This document shows, in pieces, positions 9,290-20,549 of a stretch of 64,000 nucleotides of DNA (position 1 is the first letter of the stretch; each line of letters begins with the position of its first letter). The notes beneath the pieces are model-generated. The model was not told the origin of the DNA and ran no database searches. It worked only from the letters and a program-made list of their open reading frames with translations. The stretch lies in assembly GCA_965213595.1 (NCBI GenBank), contig CBDBZO010000002.1, positions 1 through 64,000 on the forward strand, read 5' to 3'. The DNA comes from JBCCFC01 sp965213595 (lineage in GTDB: Bacteria > Chloroflexota > Anaerolineae > Caldilineales > Caldilineaceae). The translations under genes and the position numbers were made by a program.

Positions 9290-12200
9290 CTATGGCATGG
9301 TGCGGTAGACCGTGTTGATGAAGAAGTCGCGCCCATCCTGCGTCATGCGCTCCGGGCCGTCCTGGAAGCTCCAGAGCGTCCAGAAGTTGCTCTCCATGAT
9401 CACGTCGGCGTAGCGTTCGTCCTGCGGATCACAACCGAAGACCTGCACGTTGTTGGGCGCGTCGCCGAGGAAGATGCCGACGACGCCGGTCTCTTCTTCG
9501 TAGAGCTGCACGACCTTGCGCTCGGTCAGGTCGATGTCGTAGGGATACGTCCAGATGCTGTCCTGGAGGTTCGCCGTTTGGATCGACGTGCCCGTGCCGT
9601 GGGCGCCGTTGCCCCAGCCGATGTTGAGGCCGAGCCGACCCAAGAAGGCGTAGCCGCCCTCGCCCAGGCCGAGCACCGGTCGCTCGAAGCCGACGATGTG
9701 GCGCAGCGCCTCGTCCGTGCCCCACTCGTCCAGCCGACCCGTGTCCGGGCCGATCAGCACGAGCCCGTACTGACGCAGGTTCACGCTCGGCACGTCGCGC
9801 ACCGGCACGAGATCGACTGCCGCGCCGTTGACTTCGATCAGGCGCTCGTAGCTCTGCGCCGTCTCGCGGTCGTCCTCGTGGACGTAGAGCACGCGCGGCT
9901 GGAGGCGGAAGTTGGTGTTGACGTAGAGCTCAAACGGCGCGCCCGTGGCGTCATTCCCCGCCGCCACGCCGCGCACCGCGTAGCCGCCCGCGGCTTCGCC
10001 AGCGGTGTAGTAGCCGCCGTAGATGCCGTCCTCCGGCTGGCCGTCGCCGTGCTGGCCGTCGTCGAGCAGCTCAAGCTGCGTCAAGCCGCTGTAGCTCATA
10101 TTGTAGACGTTGACCACGACCTTCTGGCCCGGCAGCGGCCGCTCGCGCTGGCTGAGGAAGCCGAGCAGATGCACCGGCTCGCCCATCGGGGCAGGCGATG
10201 TCGCCACCTCCAGCTCGAAGTGGACGCTCGTGCGGGCGCTGGCCCAGACGATAAACTCGTTCTCCGGGTTGGTCTCGACAAACTGCACAACCAGCAGCCA
10301 CCTGCCCGGCAGCGGCTTCTCGATGATGCAGGTCTCGTGCGTCGGGTCCGTGCGGCAGAGCGGGTTCTCCTGGTCGTAGGCGTAGGTTTTGCCGTCGGGG
10401 CTGGTGGCCGTGAGCCGCAGCTGGTGGCCGTAGACCGACCAGTTGACGGCGAAGGTGATGCGCTCCAGGCCGTCCGGCACGTTGATTTCCCAGCGCTCGG
10501 CCCCCGCCTTGGGGTCGGCCAGACCGCTGGCCTGGAAGAGGCGGTGCTCATCCAGAATCTCCTCGGCGATCTGCTTGTACGAATCGCCCATGTGGTTGGG
10601 CAAGCGCTGCGGCCAGGCGTCGATGCCCGTTTGCGCGGCGGCAGCGGCGGTCAGGCTGGCCGCGGCCACGCTTGCATCCTCGGTGACGACGTAGTCCTCG
10701 CCGCCGTTGTCGTCCGCAATCTCCTCCATGAGCCCGTGGTGGCCGGCGCTGGGCGGACCCACCGAGACGGTATGCACAATCGTGTCCGTCGGCTCGATCA
10801 CGCCCTTGACGGCGGGCGTGTCGTAGCGCGGGTCTTCATTCTCCATCCCGTCCGAGAGCAGCACGATCACGTCGACCTCGCTGGCGTTGGCCGTGACTTC
10901 GGTCTGCCCGGCCAGCAGGCCCTTGCCAATGGCCGTGCGGTTGGTCGGCGAGAAGGCGTCGACCTCGTCCTTGGCCGCTTCCAGCTCCGGGTTGCCCGGG
11001 TTGGCCGAGACGGCCGTGCTGGGGTAGGGCGTCGACGCGTTGGTGCTAAAGCCGACGACGGCGATGCGGTCGTCCACCAGCGACTGGTCGATAAAGAGGC
11101 GCGCGGCGTTCTGGGCGGCGGCCATCTTGTCGTAGTCGCTCATGCTGCCGGAGTGGTCGAGCACAATGGCGCGGTCGGTCTGCTCGCGTTCGGTGAAGAG
11201 CACGGCGTTGGTCTCGCTATCCTGGCCGTGGCCGAGCCAGCGCACGGTCAAATCGTACTTGCTGCCCGCGCTGTAGACGCCGCTCTGCGGCAGCACGTTG
11301 AGCCAGAACTGGTCGCCGACAGGCAGGCCGTTGATGATGCTGGCGCTCGTGCCTTCGATGTCAACCTCGAAATCACCCGCCACCGCATCGACCAGCGAGC
11401 TGCTCGTGTCCGCCGCGTAGAGCTGCGCGGCTTCAACTTTGACGAGCACGACGTTGGGGTTGCTCGGATCGCCCGCCTCGGCCACGTCGCCCGTCTGCGG
11501 GTCGACGATGTTGACGGTGCGGAAGTCGCCAACGAGGCTGTAGGGCTGGGCGTTGGCGTTGGGCAGCGCGCTGGCCGTCACGCGGATCGTCCACGTGCCC
11601 GCCATTGGGTTCTGCACCAGCACCTGCTCGACGTTGTCGCGCGTGTTAACCGCGCGATAGGCCGGGTTGTCGTTGATGTCGTTCTGGCTGATGGGGTCTT
11701 GCGCGCCGTTGCCGGGCGTGGCCGTCAGCGGCAGCGGGTCAAGCACCCAGGGCAGGGTTTGTGCGCTGTTGGGCGCAATCAGCACGAGGTCGAGGTCGTT
11801 GACGAGCTTGGCCGTTGTCTCGCTGGTGCTGGTGTCGCCCGCCTCGTCGTCCCAGGCCAGGGTGAAGCGCAGCTGGGGCAGGCCCGCCGTCACCTCGATG
11901 GTGAACTCGTCCTGCGTGTTGGTCGGCGAGACCTCGTCCTCCAAGAAGGATTTGCTGCGCACCGCGGCCACCGCGGCCTCGGCGTCGACCATGCCGTAGC
12001 CCGTGGTCCAGTCCGGCCCGGCTTCGTACTCGAAGGTGCAGTTGCAGTCCGGGTCGTTGAAAGCCGTCGTGCCCGTCTGGTCGACGGCGGTGTTGACCAG
12101 CAGCGCCTTGACCGTGCTGGGCAGTGGGTCGAAGCTCGTGAAGGTGTAGCCAAACTGCTCAAACATCAGCGCCGTGATGCCGGTGACGACGGGCGCGGCC

Positions 12201-14434
12201 ATCGAGGTGCCGCACTTGGTCGTGTAGCCGCCGCCGTTCTCGGACGACTGGATGCCGCCGCCGTTGATGCTGTCGCGGCAGCCCGGCGCAACGACATCGG
12301 GCTTGATGCGGCCGTCGAAGGTGGGGCCGCGGCTGCTGAAGTCGCTGGGCGCGCCGTCCGTCGTGTCGGTGGAGCCGACGCCGATGGAGTTTTTGGCGGG
12401 GGCGTAGATGCTGTAGAAGCCCTCTTCGTTGTCGTACTGCGCGCCGACGCCCTGGTTGGCAACGGCGAAGATGGCCGTGCGGGCGGGCACCGGGTTGCCG
12501 CTGCTGTCCACGGCATCGCCGCGCACAATCTGGTCGACGGCGCTGGCGGAGCCGTCGTATGTGCCGACGGTCTGCACGTAGGAGTGGTTGCTCGCTTCCG
12601 CACCGTTGCTCACAATGGCGTCGTACCAGTTGTCGGAATAGGCCTGTGTGCCCTGGTCCGTACCATACGATTCGCTGACCAGCCGCGCTTCCGGTGCGTG
12701 GCCGCGCCACTGGAAGTCACCGCCGCTGTTGTTGCTGCTGTCCGTGCCGTTGCCGAGGATAATGCCCGCGACGTGTGTGCCGTGGCTGCTCGTGTTCGCG
12801 TGCGCCTGGCCGCCGATAATAATGCGTCCGCTCAGGTCGGTGTGGGTGGTGTCCGGGCGGCGCTCAAACTGCGAGACGGTGACGCCCTGGCCGCTGAGGC
12901 CCAGATACTGGCTGGCCCCGCCGTTGACAATCATGCCCTGCACGTTGTCCGTGTTGACAAAGGGATGCGTCGTATCGTTGATGTCGGCGGGCGGCGTCAG
13001 CGGCGCGATGAAGCGCACGCTCGGCTCCTGTGCCAGCGCGTTGACGATCTCCGGTCGGTTGGGCACAAACCACTCGGTGGGCACGGCGGCCTGCCGGTAA
13101 CCCTCGCCGACGATGCGCTCGAACACCTCCTGGATGGTTTCGGCGGAGACGTTGTCGAAGAAGATGACGTGCGCCTCCTCGAAGACAACCTCGCCCTCCT
13201 GCGGCTCCGCCTGCAGGTCCGGGTCGATTTTGTAGCTCGGCTGGTAGCTGCCCGCAAAGCGCAGCAGATCGAGCAGCGCTTCGCTGTTGAGGTCGAGTTC
13301 GGGGCGCAGCTGCGCGCTGTAGACGTTGCCCGTGAGGTAGCTCAACAGGTCGACGCCCAGGCGCGCCAGCAGCTCGCGCTCTTCGAGTTCGGGCAAATCG
13401 TAGAGCTGAACGAGCGCGTACTGCGGCTCGCCCGTGCGCAGCGCCTCGACCAGCGCCGGCTCAATGCCCGGCTCCGGCTTCAGCGTGACGCCGGCCAGCG
13501 GAATCTCCACCTGCTCGGCGGTCAGCAAATTCACCAGATTGACCAGCAGCGCGCGACCGGTTTCGGTCATGGCGTCCGGCCCGCCGTAGAAGCCCCAGAG
13601 CGCAAAGCGTTCGCCCTGCGTCAGGATGGCGATTTGGTCCGCCTGCCCGGCCAACTGCGCCAGCCGCCGCACGTCGGGTTGGCGTTCGCTCAGCGGCACG
13701 ACCAGCGCCGCTTGCTCGCTCTCGTAGAGCGCCAGCGGGCCGTCGCTGTCCAGCGCGTTGGGCTGGCCAAAGAAGGCGAGGTTCGCGTTGCCCTCCGCGT
13801 TCTCGACCTGCGCGCCGCTCGCCTCGACGGCGTTGCTCAGGCCGATGCCCGTGCCCGCCAGATCGAAGAAGTGCGCGCCGCCGCGGCCAAAGCCGATCAC
13901 CGGGCGCTCGCTTGCCAGCAGCTGCCGCGTCAATTCTTCGTCGACCCGCCACACGCCGTCGGTGTAGAGGTCATCGGCCAGCAGGATCACGTCAAAGCGC
14001 GACAGCTCCATTGCCTGGCGCGTCACCTGTGGCGCCGCTGGCTGCGACGCTGTGCGGACGCCGCTCGCGCCACTGGCAACGAGGGGCAGGAAGACGTTGT
14101 CGCCGGTCGGCGGGGTGGTGGGTTGTGCGGTCGGTTCCGCCGTCGGCTCGTCCGTGGGGGCGGGCGTGGAGTCGGTCGGCTCGCGCAGGCGCAGCGTCGA
14201 GAGCGCGACGCCGTTGTCACCCAGCAGGGCGCCGACGGCGTTGGCCGTATCGTCGTCTTCGTTGTAGAGATAGAGGGCCTGCGTGCCGATCGCGGCGTCC
14301 GCCTGGGCGGGCCAAGAGAGTGGGTCGCTGCCGGGCGGGGCGGCCTGCAGCGCGCGCGGCGGCAGCAGACTCAACACCATGGCCAGCAGCAGGAGCGTCG
14401 AGAGCGCTCGCCGGAGGGGGTTGTGTCGTCGCAT
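9290..14434 (-). CDS. Giant exported subtilase/vWFA protein with duplicated end domains
   Basis: 1714 residues, signal peptide (residues 1-31), Thr/Pro linker and VFLPLVASG at 113-121. Peptidase S8 domain about 480-790: His551 (HGTHVAG), Ser744 (GTSMAAP) and ANQG oxyanion Asn are present. The usual DTG Asp strand reads VSQFERRPDTTHTDL, so Glu524 occupies the Asp position. A vWFA domain (about 1086-1260) has the MIDAS DHSGSMS (Asp1093) and LLSDGMENED. Residues about 50-310 and 1510-1714 are similar to each other (ERPVIGFGRGG / ERPVLGLGEGG; ALWGFYGGPDAMT / TLWSFQDGPERMT). GAGGAG precedes the ATG. Role: extracellular protease or processing/adhesion factor; activity uncertain. Confidence 0.85.
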   Translation of the reverse strand: MRRHNPLRRALSTLLLLAMVLSLLPPRALQAAPPGSDPLSWPAQADAAIGTQALYLYNEDDDTANAVGALLGDNGVALSTLRLREPTDSTPAPTDEPTAEPTAQPTTPPTGDNVFLPLVASGASGVRTASQPAAPQVTRQAMELSRFDVILLADDLYTDGVWRVDEELTRQLLASERPVIGFGRGGAHFFDLAGTGIGLSNAVEASGAQVENAEGNANLAFFGQPNALDSDGPLALYESEQAALVVPLSERQPDVRRLAQLAGQADQIAILTQGERFALWGFYGGPDAMTETGRALLVNLVNLLTAEQVEIPLAGVTLKPEPGIEPALVEALRTGEPQYALVQLYDLPELEERELLARLGVDLLSYLTGNVYSAQLRPELDLNSEALLDLLRFAGSYQPSYKIDPDLQAEPQEGEVVFEEAHVIFFDNVSAETIQEVFERIVGEGYRQAAVPTEWFVPNRPEIVNALAQEPSVRFIAPLTPPADINDTTHPFVNTDNVQGMIVNGGASQYLGLSGQGVTVSQFERRPDTTHTDLSGRIIIGGQAHANTSSHGTHVAGIILGNGTDSSNNSGGDFQWRGHAPEARLVSESYGTDQGTQAYSDNWYDAIVSNGAEASNHSYVQTVGTYDGSASAVDQIVRGDAVDSSGNPVPARTAIFAVANQGVGAQYDNEEGFYSIYAPAKNSIGVGSTDTTDGAPSDFSSRGPTFDGRIKPDVVAPGCRDSINGGGIQSSENGGGYTTKCGTSMAAPVVTGITALMFEQFGYTFTSFDPLPSTVKALLVNTAVDQTGTTAFNDPDCNCTFEYEAGPDWTTGYGMVDAEAAVAAVRSKSFLEDEVSPTNTQDEFTIEVTAGLPQLRFTLAWDDEAGDTSTSETTAKLVNDLDLVLIAPNSAQTLPWVLDPLPLTATPGNGAQDPISQNDINDNPAYRAVNTRDNVEQVLVQNPMAGTWTIRVTASALPNANAQPYSLVGDFRTVNIVDPQTGDVAEAGDPSNPNVVLVKVEAAQLYAADTSSSLVDAVAGDFEVDIEGTSASIINGLPVGDQFWLNVLPQSGVYSAGSKYDLTVRWLGHGQDSETNAVLFTEREQTDRAIVLDHSGSMSDYDKMAAAQNAARLFIDQSLVDDRIAVVGFSTNASTPYPSTAVSANPGNPELEAAKDEVDAFSPTNRTAIGKGLLAGQTEVTANASEVDVIVLLSDGMENEDPRYDTPAVKGVIEPTDTIVHTVSVGPPSAGHHGLMEEIADDNGGEDYVVTEDASVAAASLTAAAAAQTGIDAWPQRLPNHMGDSYKQIAEEILDEHRLFQASGLADPKAGAERWEINVPDGLERITFAVNWSVYGHQLRLTATSPDGKTYAYDQENPLCRTDPTHETCIIEKPLPGRWLLVVQFVETNPENEFIVWASARTSVHFELEVATSPAPMGEPVHLLGFLSQRERPLPGQKVVVNVYNMSYSGLTQLELLDDGQHGDGQPEDGIYGGYYTAGEAAGGYAVRGVAAGNDATGAPFELYVNTNFRLQPRVLYVHEDDRETAQSYERLIEVNGAAVDLVPVRDVPSVNLRQYGLVLIGPDTGRLDEWGTDEALRHIVGFERPVLGLGEGGYAFLGRLGLNIGWGNGAHGTGTSIQTANLQDSIWTYPYDIDLTERKVVQLYEEETGVVGIFLGDAPNNVQVFGCDPQDERYADVIMESNFWTLWSFQDGPERMTQDGRDFFINTVYRTMP

Positions 14435-14563
14435 GAGAGTCTCCTCGTTTGGAATAGAATTGGTGGACAGTCAAGCCGCGGGTCGGCTCTGTGTCTCGAT
14501 TCTAACAGCGAGGAGAAGCTGGCGAAGTGTGGTGCGATATGGGGAGCGTGTGTTTTATGTCAC

Positions 14564-14615
14564 AATGGGTAGACCGTAGTGGCTGGGCGCGCCCAGCCAC
14601 TACGGTCTACCCATT
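14564..14615. repeat. 52-bp perfect palindrome
   Basis: Each half is 26 bp (AATGGGTAGACCGTAGTGGC... to the centre GGGCGCGCCC) with no loop. It sits in the 335-bp gap 14435-14769, upstream of the subtilase gene and 155 bp past the stop of the HTTM gene. It shares the (G)GGCGCGCC(C) centre with the palindrome at 35435-35494. The rest of the gap holds no gene I can support. Confidence 0.85.
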
Positions 14616-14769
14616 GAAATTTAGCAACGCTTTACTGAGATGAACGTGACGTGCTAAAGCCAATCGGGCGCACGGGGGCGTGCTGGCTCCGCCAATCCTT
14701 CGCACCGTGTACTCACGCCGGTGGCTGTCAACGGATTCGGGGAACGGATTGAACAGATTGGATGACCAT

Positions 14770-16221
14770 TCAACGCAGCGGCGTCTTTAGCGGCACGATC
14801 CACGAAAGCGCGCCCACTGTCCGCCGCTCCGCCGCGAGATCGACGTTGGGATCGATGAAAAGTTGGTAGGCGCGCCCGTTGAGCCCGGCAAACGCCTCGG
14901 CCCGCACCTCGACGTTGTCGTACCCCGCGCGCGCAAAATCCGCCGCCAGGAAATGGGCGAACTCCAAAATCATGCTGGGTCGGGTCGCCATTTTGCGCGT
15001 CTGATTGCTCGTGAGATAGTCGCGCGGGTCGACTTGCCACGTCTGACCGCTGGCTGGATGATAAACGTGGAAGATCACGTCGCCGCTTTTGCTGCGCAGC
15101 TTCATGTGCCAGGCCCAGCGGTGGCCCTCCTCCGTCCAGTTGACGTCGCCGGGGTAGAGGTGGTGGCGGAAGGGGAGCATCATCTGCACGGCGACGAAGA
15201 GCCCCAGCGCGGCGACGATCAGTTGTTGCTGCCGATTTAAGCGCGCGGGTCGCTGCATCGGTTTGGCTTTTTTTAACCTTGTCTCCTTGCCCTCGTCGCG
15301 GCGGGGCCACAGCTCGCCGCTCAGGCGCGGCCAAGCCGGCGCGAAGAAGATCGTCGTCGCCACGATCATGAACCAGGGAAAGATGCCAATTTGGAACATC
15401 TTGGCGTTGAGCAGGTGGAAGGCGACGATGGCGAAGTAGGCGTAGAGACGCGTCGGTCGCCACAGGAGCAGGGGCACGGCGAAGAGGTCGAGCAGCAGGC
15501 CGCCGTAGGTGAAGCCTTGGACCATCCACTCCTCGGTAAAAAAGCGCCCGATAAGGGGAAAATCGGTGCGGTTGGCGAGCCACATGCGCATCGGCTCGCC
15601 GCGCAGCCAGTCGCCGTTGAGCTTGGCGACGCTGCCGAAGAAGTAGGGGATGCCAATTAAAAAGCGCAGCAGCCACAGCGACCAGCGCGGCGCGTCGTCC
15701 GCGCGCCGGGTGCGTCCCTGGCTCACGTCAAACGAGAGCGATTGGTGGGCCGGGACGAAGATCATCGCAAACGCGATCAGCGAGATCAGGTAGAAGTGGT
15801 TGAGGTAGCGCGTCTGGTCGAGCAGGAAGACGTAGGTGAACATGACGGCCAGCAGCGTCGCGCAGAAGCGGTAGCGGTAGCCGACGGCAATGCAGAGCGC
15901 GAGCACGCCCATCGCCAAGAAGTGGACGTACATCGCCTCGCCCGGCCACGGTCGAACCCAGCCAAAGCCGGGGTAGGTGAAGAGAAAGTCCGGGCTGATG
16001 TAGTAGAGACGAATCCAGTCGTTGTCAAAATAGCGCCACACCTCCCAGAACATAATCAGCCCAAACGCCGCGCGAAAGAAGACGAGCGAGGCCAGGTCGA
16101 CGGGGGCGAAGAGGGCGGCGAGGTAGGTGGCCGCACGCTGGGGCCGGGTAGTTGCGTTACCCTGGCTGGTTTGACCCTTAAGGGTTGCGCCCGTTTGCAT
16201 TTTACTTCTCCGTGGCTTCAA
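14770..16221 (-). CDS. HTTM-domain membrane protein, vitamin K gamma-carboxylase-like
   Basis: 483 residues with several hydrophobic helices in the first 330 (SLVFFRAAFGLIMFWE, FLAMGVLALCIAV, LLAVMFTYVFLLDQTRYLNHFYLI, YGGLLLDLFAVPLLLW, IGIFPWFMIVATTIFFAP) and a soluble C-terminal part. The LDQTRYLNHFYLI and PYFFGSVAKLNGDWLRGEPM stretches are characteristic of the HTTM / vitamin K-dependent gamma-carboxylase family. Whether the bacterial protein carboxylates glutamate is unknown. ATG at 16221; the Met8 codon (MQTGATL) is an alternative start. Confidence 0.85.
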   Translation of the reverse strand: MKPRRSKMQTGATLKGQTSQGNATTRPQRAATYLAALFAPVDLASLVFFRAAFGLIMFWEVWRYFDNDWIRLYYISPDFLFTYPGFGWVRPWPGEAMYVHFLAMGVLALCIAVGYRYRFCATLLAVMFTYVFLLDQTRYLNHFYLISLIAFAMIFVPAHQSLSFDVSQGRTRRADDAPRWSLWLLRFLIGIPYFFGSVAKLNGDWLRGEPMRMWLANRTDFPLIGRFFTEEWMVQGFTYGGLLLDLFAVPLLLWRPTRLYAYFAIVAFHLLNAKMFQIGIFPWFMIVATTIFFAPAWPRLSGELWPRRDEGKETRLKKAKPMQRPARLNRQQQLIVAALGLFVAVQMMLPFRHHLYPGDVNWTEEGHRWAWHMKLRSKSGDVIFHVYHPASGQTWQVDPRDYLTSNQTRKMATRPSMILEFAHFLAADFARAGYDNVEVRAEAFAGLNGRAYQLFIDPNVDLAAERRTVGALSWIVPLKTPLR

Positions 16222-16450
16222 GGATTTGCGTATAGACGGAGGCGGCGATCGGCAGGCGATGAATTGCCAGCCTACATTGCGAAACGCGCTGAAGCGCGTT
16301 GGGTTGGTTGCGTTAAATGCGCTTATGGAAGTGCAGAAAATAAATGGGCAACAGAATCAAGGTCGGGTGTCATTCTCGCGGAGGCGGGAACCCATGGATT
16401 AGGTAACCAATTTCTCGCCTAACTTGCGTTGTTGGGGGCTGGCCCAAGCA

Positions 16451-16630
16451 TGGATTCCCGCCTTTGCGCAATGGCGTTAAGTTAAGCAAGCTGGTTTCCA
16501 CGCAGAGCGTGGGAACTCAATCCGGAGGCTCTGCCTGCAGAGGGGAGGCGGAGCCTCCCGCAGCGCATTCCACGCTCCGCGTGGAACGAGGAGGCCTTAA
16601 CTTAACGCCATTGCGCCTTTGCGGGAATGA
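16451..16630. repeat. Palindromic repeat split by a 145-bp element
   Basis: GGATTCCCGC at 16452-16461 and GCGGGAATGAC at 16621-16631 are the two arms of a short inverted repeat (ATTCCCGC/GCGGGAAT). The element at 16469-16613 sits in its loop and has duplicated 10 bases of it (CGCCTTTGCG at 16459-16468 and 16614-16623). The remainder of the gap 16222-16960 holds no gene I can support. Confidence 0.75.
16469..16613 (+). mobile_element. 145-bp non-autonomous element, copy A
   Basis: Begins CAATGGCGTTAAGTTAA and ends with its exact complement (17-bp terminal inverted repeats). It is flanked by 10-bp direct repeats CGCCTTTGCG. Between the ends are three hairpins: TTCCACGC/GCGTGGGAA, GGAGGCTC.../...GAGCCTCC and TTCCACGC/GCGTGGAA. 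A copy of identical length, in the opposite orientation and with its own 10-bp target repeat, is at 40755-40899. No room for a transposase; a partner elsewhere must move it. The small open frame across it is an artefact. Confidence 0.85.
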
Positions 16631-16860
16631 CAAATTACGCCCTCTCATGTTACCCCAGTAACCTCTATGGTTTCATCACTTGTCGCCATTAACCTTCAAT
16701 CTACTTCGTTACCCCACCCAAATTATACCGCCTTCCACCCGATTCGTACACAATTTTGGGAAGAATGCTAACACAGCACTAACCAAACGCTTGCGTGATT
16801 GTGACGTGGATTGAGTAGAGTGGAAGCAACGATACGAATGAAGAATTGCTAGCGGATTTG

Positions 16861-16926
16861 GCGGATTAGGCGGATGTCAACGGATTTTTCTGATCCGCTT
16901 TTATCAGCTCAATCCGCCTAATCCGC
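16861..16926. repeat. Inverted repeat in the clpB leader
   Basis: GCGGATTAGGCGGA (16861-16874) pairs with TCCGCCTAATCCGC (16913-16926). A weaker relative (CAACGGATTCGGGG...) lies near 14738. It is 35 bp upstream of the clpB start; I looked for CIRCE or HAIR-type heat-shock operators and found none, so a regulatory role is unproven. Confidence 0.55.
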
Positions 16927-16960
16927 TAGCGATTGAAAATAAAACGAGGAAAGATTAACC

Positions 16961-19555
<2,595 letters not shown>

Positions 19556-19560
19556 CGTTG

Positions 19561-19597
19561 AAAAAGCTGGGGAGCACACGTGCTCCCCAGCTTTTTT
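19561..19597 (+). terminator. clpB terminator
   Basis: AAAAAGCTGGGGAGCAC (19561-19577) pairs with GTGCTCCCCAGCTTTTT (19580-19596). A version with compensating stem changes follows the displaced clpB tail at 27644-27680. Confidence 0.9.
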
Positions 19598-19605
19598 ACT
19601 TTTGT

Positions 19606-19620
19606 GATACAATTGATCAA
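19606..19620 (+). promoter_or_regulatory. Possible extended -10 promoter of the regulator gene
   Basis: TGTGATACAATTG contains a TGnTACAAT extended -10 about 65 bp upstream of the regulator ATG. The same TGATACAAT appears before rfbD. No convincing -35 box, so this is a suggestion only. Confidence 0.35.
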
Positions 19621-19677
19621 GATAAGGTGTGAAGCGTTGCGAGCGGCACTTTTCTACCGCAGAAAGTTGGGTCTTCA

Positions 19678-20308
19678 ATGAATTCTGTCAACGTTTTGAT
19701 GATCAGCGACCATTTGCTCACGCGGTGTGCGCTCCAAAGCTTGTTGGAGCGCGAGAAGACCATACAAGTCATTGGCAGCGGCTCGCTGGACCAGGCGCAG
19801 AGAGTTTGCCGTCGACATGAACCCAACCTGCTGCTCTTTGAGTTCCACCGAGTCGACCTGGACCCAGCGCAGGTGTTGTCACGTATTGCCAAAGCGTGTC
19901 CAAGTGTTAATTTGTTGGTGTTGGCAGATGCCGCTGTGGATGCACGTGCAATTCTGCTGAACGGAGCCGTGGGGCTTGTTTATTTACAGGAATCGCCACA
20001 GACGCTGGTGCAGGCAATTCAGGTTGTTGCCCGCGGCGGTGTCTGGCTGGATCAGGCCGTGGTCAAGCAGTTGGTGCAGGAAGCCAAAAAAGTTGCGCCC
20101 CCCCCCCTTAAAATCAGAACTTACAGAACGCGAAGAAGAGGTGCTGCGTTTGATGGCGGCAGGAAAAAGCGACAGACAAATCGCGCGCACGCTCCACATG
20201 GGCGAGCGCACCGTGCGCGATCGGCTGCGTAATGTTTACGACAAACTGGAAGTTGGGTCAAGGGTAGAAGCTGCGGTTCGTGCGGTACGGCTGGGACTGA
20301 TTGAATAG
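19678..20308 (+). pseudogene. NarL/LuxR-type regulator split at a C10 tract (possibly phase-variable)
   Basis: Residues 1-140 form a receiver domain (VNVLMISDHLL...), and after 20108 a different frame encodes a LuxR HTH: LTEREEEVLRLMAAGKSDRQIA...GERTVRDRLRNVYDKLE. The two frames meet at a run of ten C at 20098-20107; nine C would give one protein of about 209 residues (PPPLKSELTERE). The receiver looks unphosphorylatable: the Asp position is Glu55 (LLLFEF) and the conserved Lys is missing (GLVYLQES). It lies directly behind clpB and ahead of the envelope cluster, which it may control. The shift could be a phase switch, a mutation or a sequencing slip. Confidence 0.75.
20098..20107 (+). repeat. 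C10 homopolymer at the domain junction of the regulator
   Basis: Ten C residues code for the linker between receiver and HTH. Ten is out of frame and nine is in frame. Such a length is prone to slipped-strand mispairing, and also to base-calling error. Confidence 0.8.
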
Positions 20309-20549
20309 AGGTACTCTTAAACAACGCACCGATAAATCTTCCACTGCCGCATCCGGCGAAAAAGTCTGCCGCAAATGACGTTGCGCATACATGACATCTT
20401 CTTTAATCTTTACATCAGAAGATTACACACTTCACCACATCTCTCTTCCACTTCGTTTCCTTCTGCTAACTGTCCCTTTTGTCATGACTTCCTACACTCT
20501 CTGTGTGAGTTGAGAAGCGTTTAGAGATTTGCCTGAAAAGGATGCCACT

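Noticed and set aside
9578..14572. 1664-codon open frame on the plus strand
   Set aside because: Shadow of the subtilase gene; high GC leaves the opposite frame open. No recognisable motif.
16464..16661. Small open frame across the 145-bp element (and its counterpart at 40674-40874)
   Set aside because: Runs through hairpins of a mobile repeat in both copies; composition follows the palindromes, not a protein.
16690..16960. Heat-shock operator (CIRCE or HAIR) ahead of clpB
   Set aside because: Searched for TTAGCACTC-type and CTTGAGT-type inverted repeats; only the GCGGATTAGGCGGA repeat is present.
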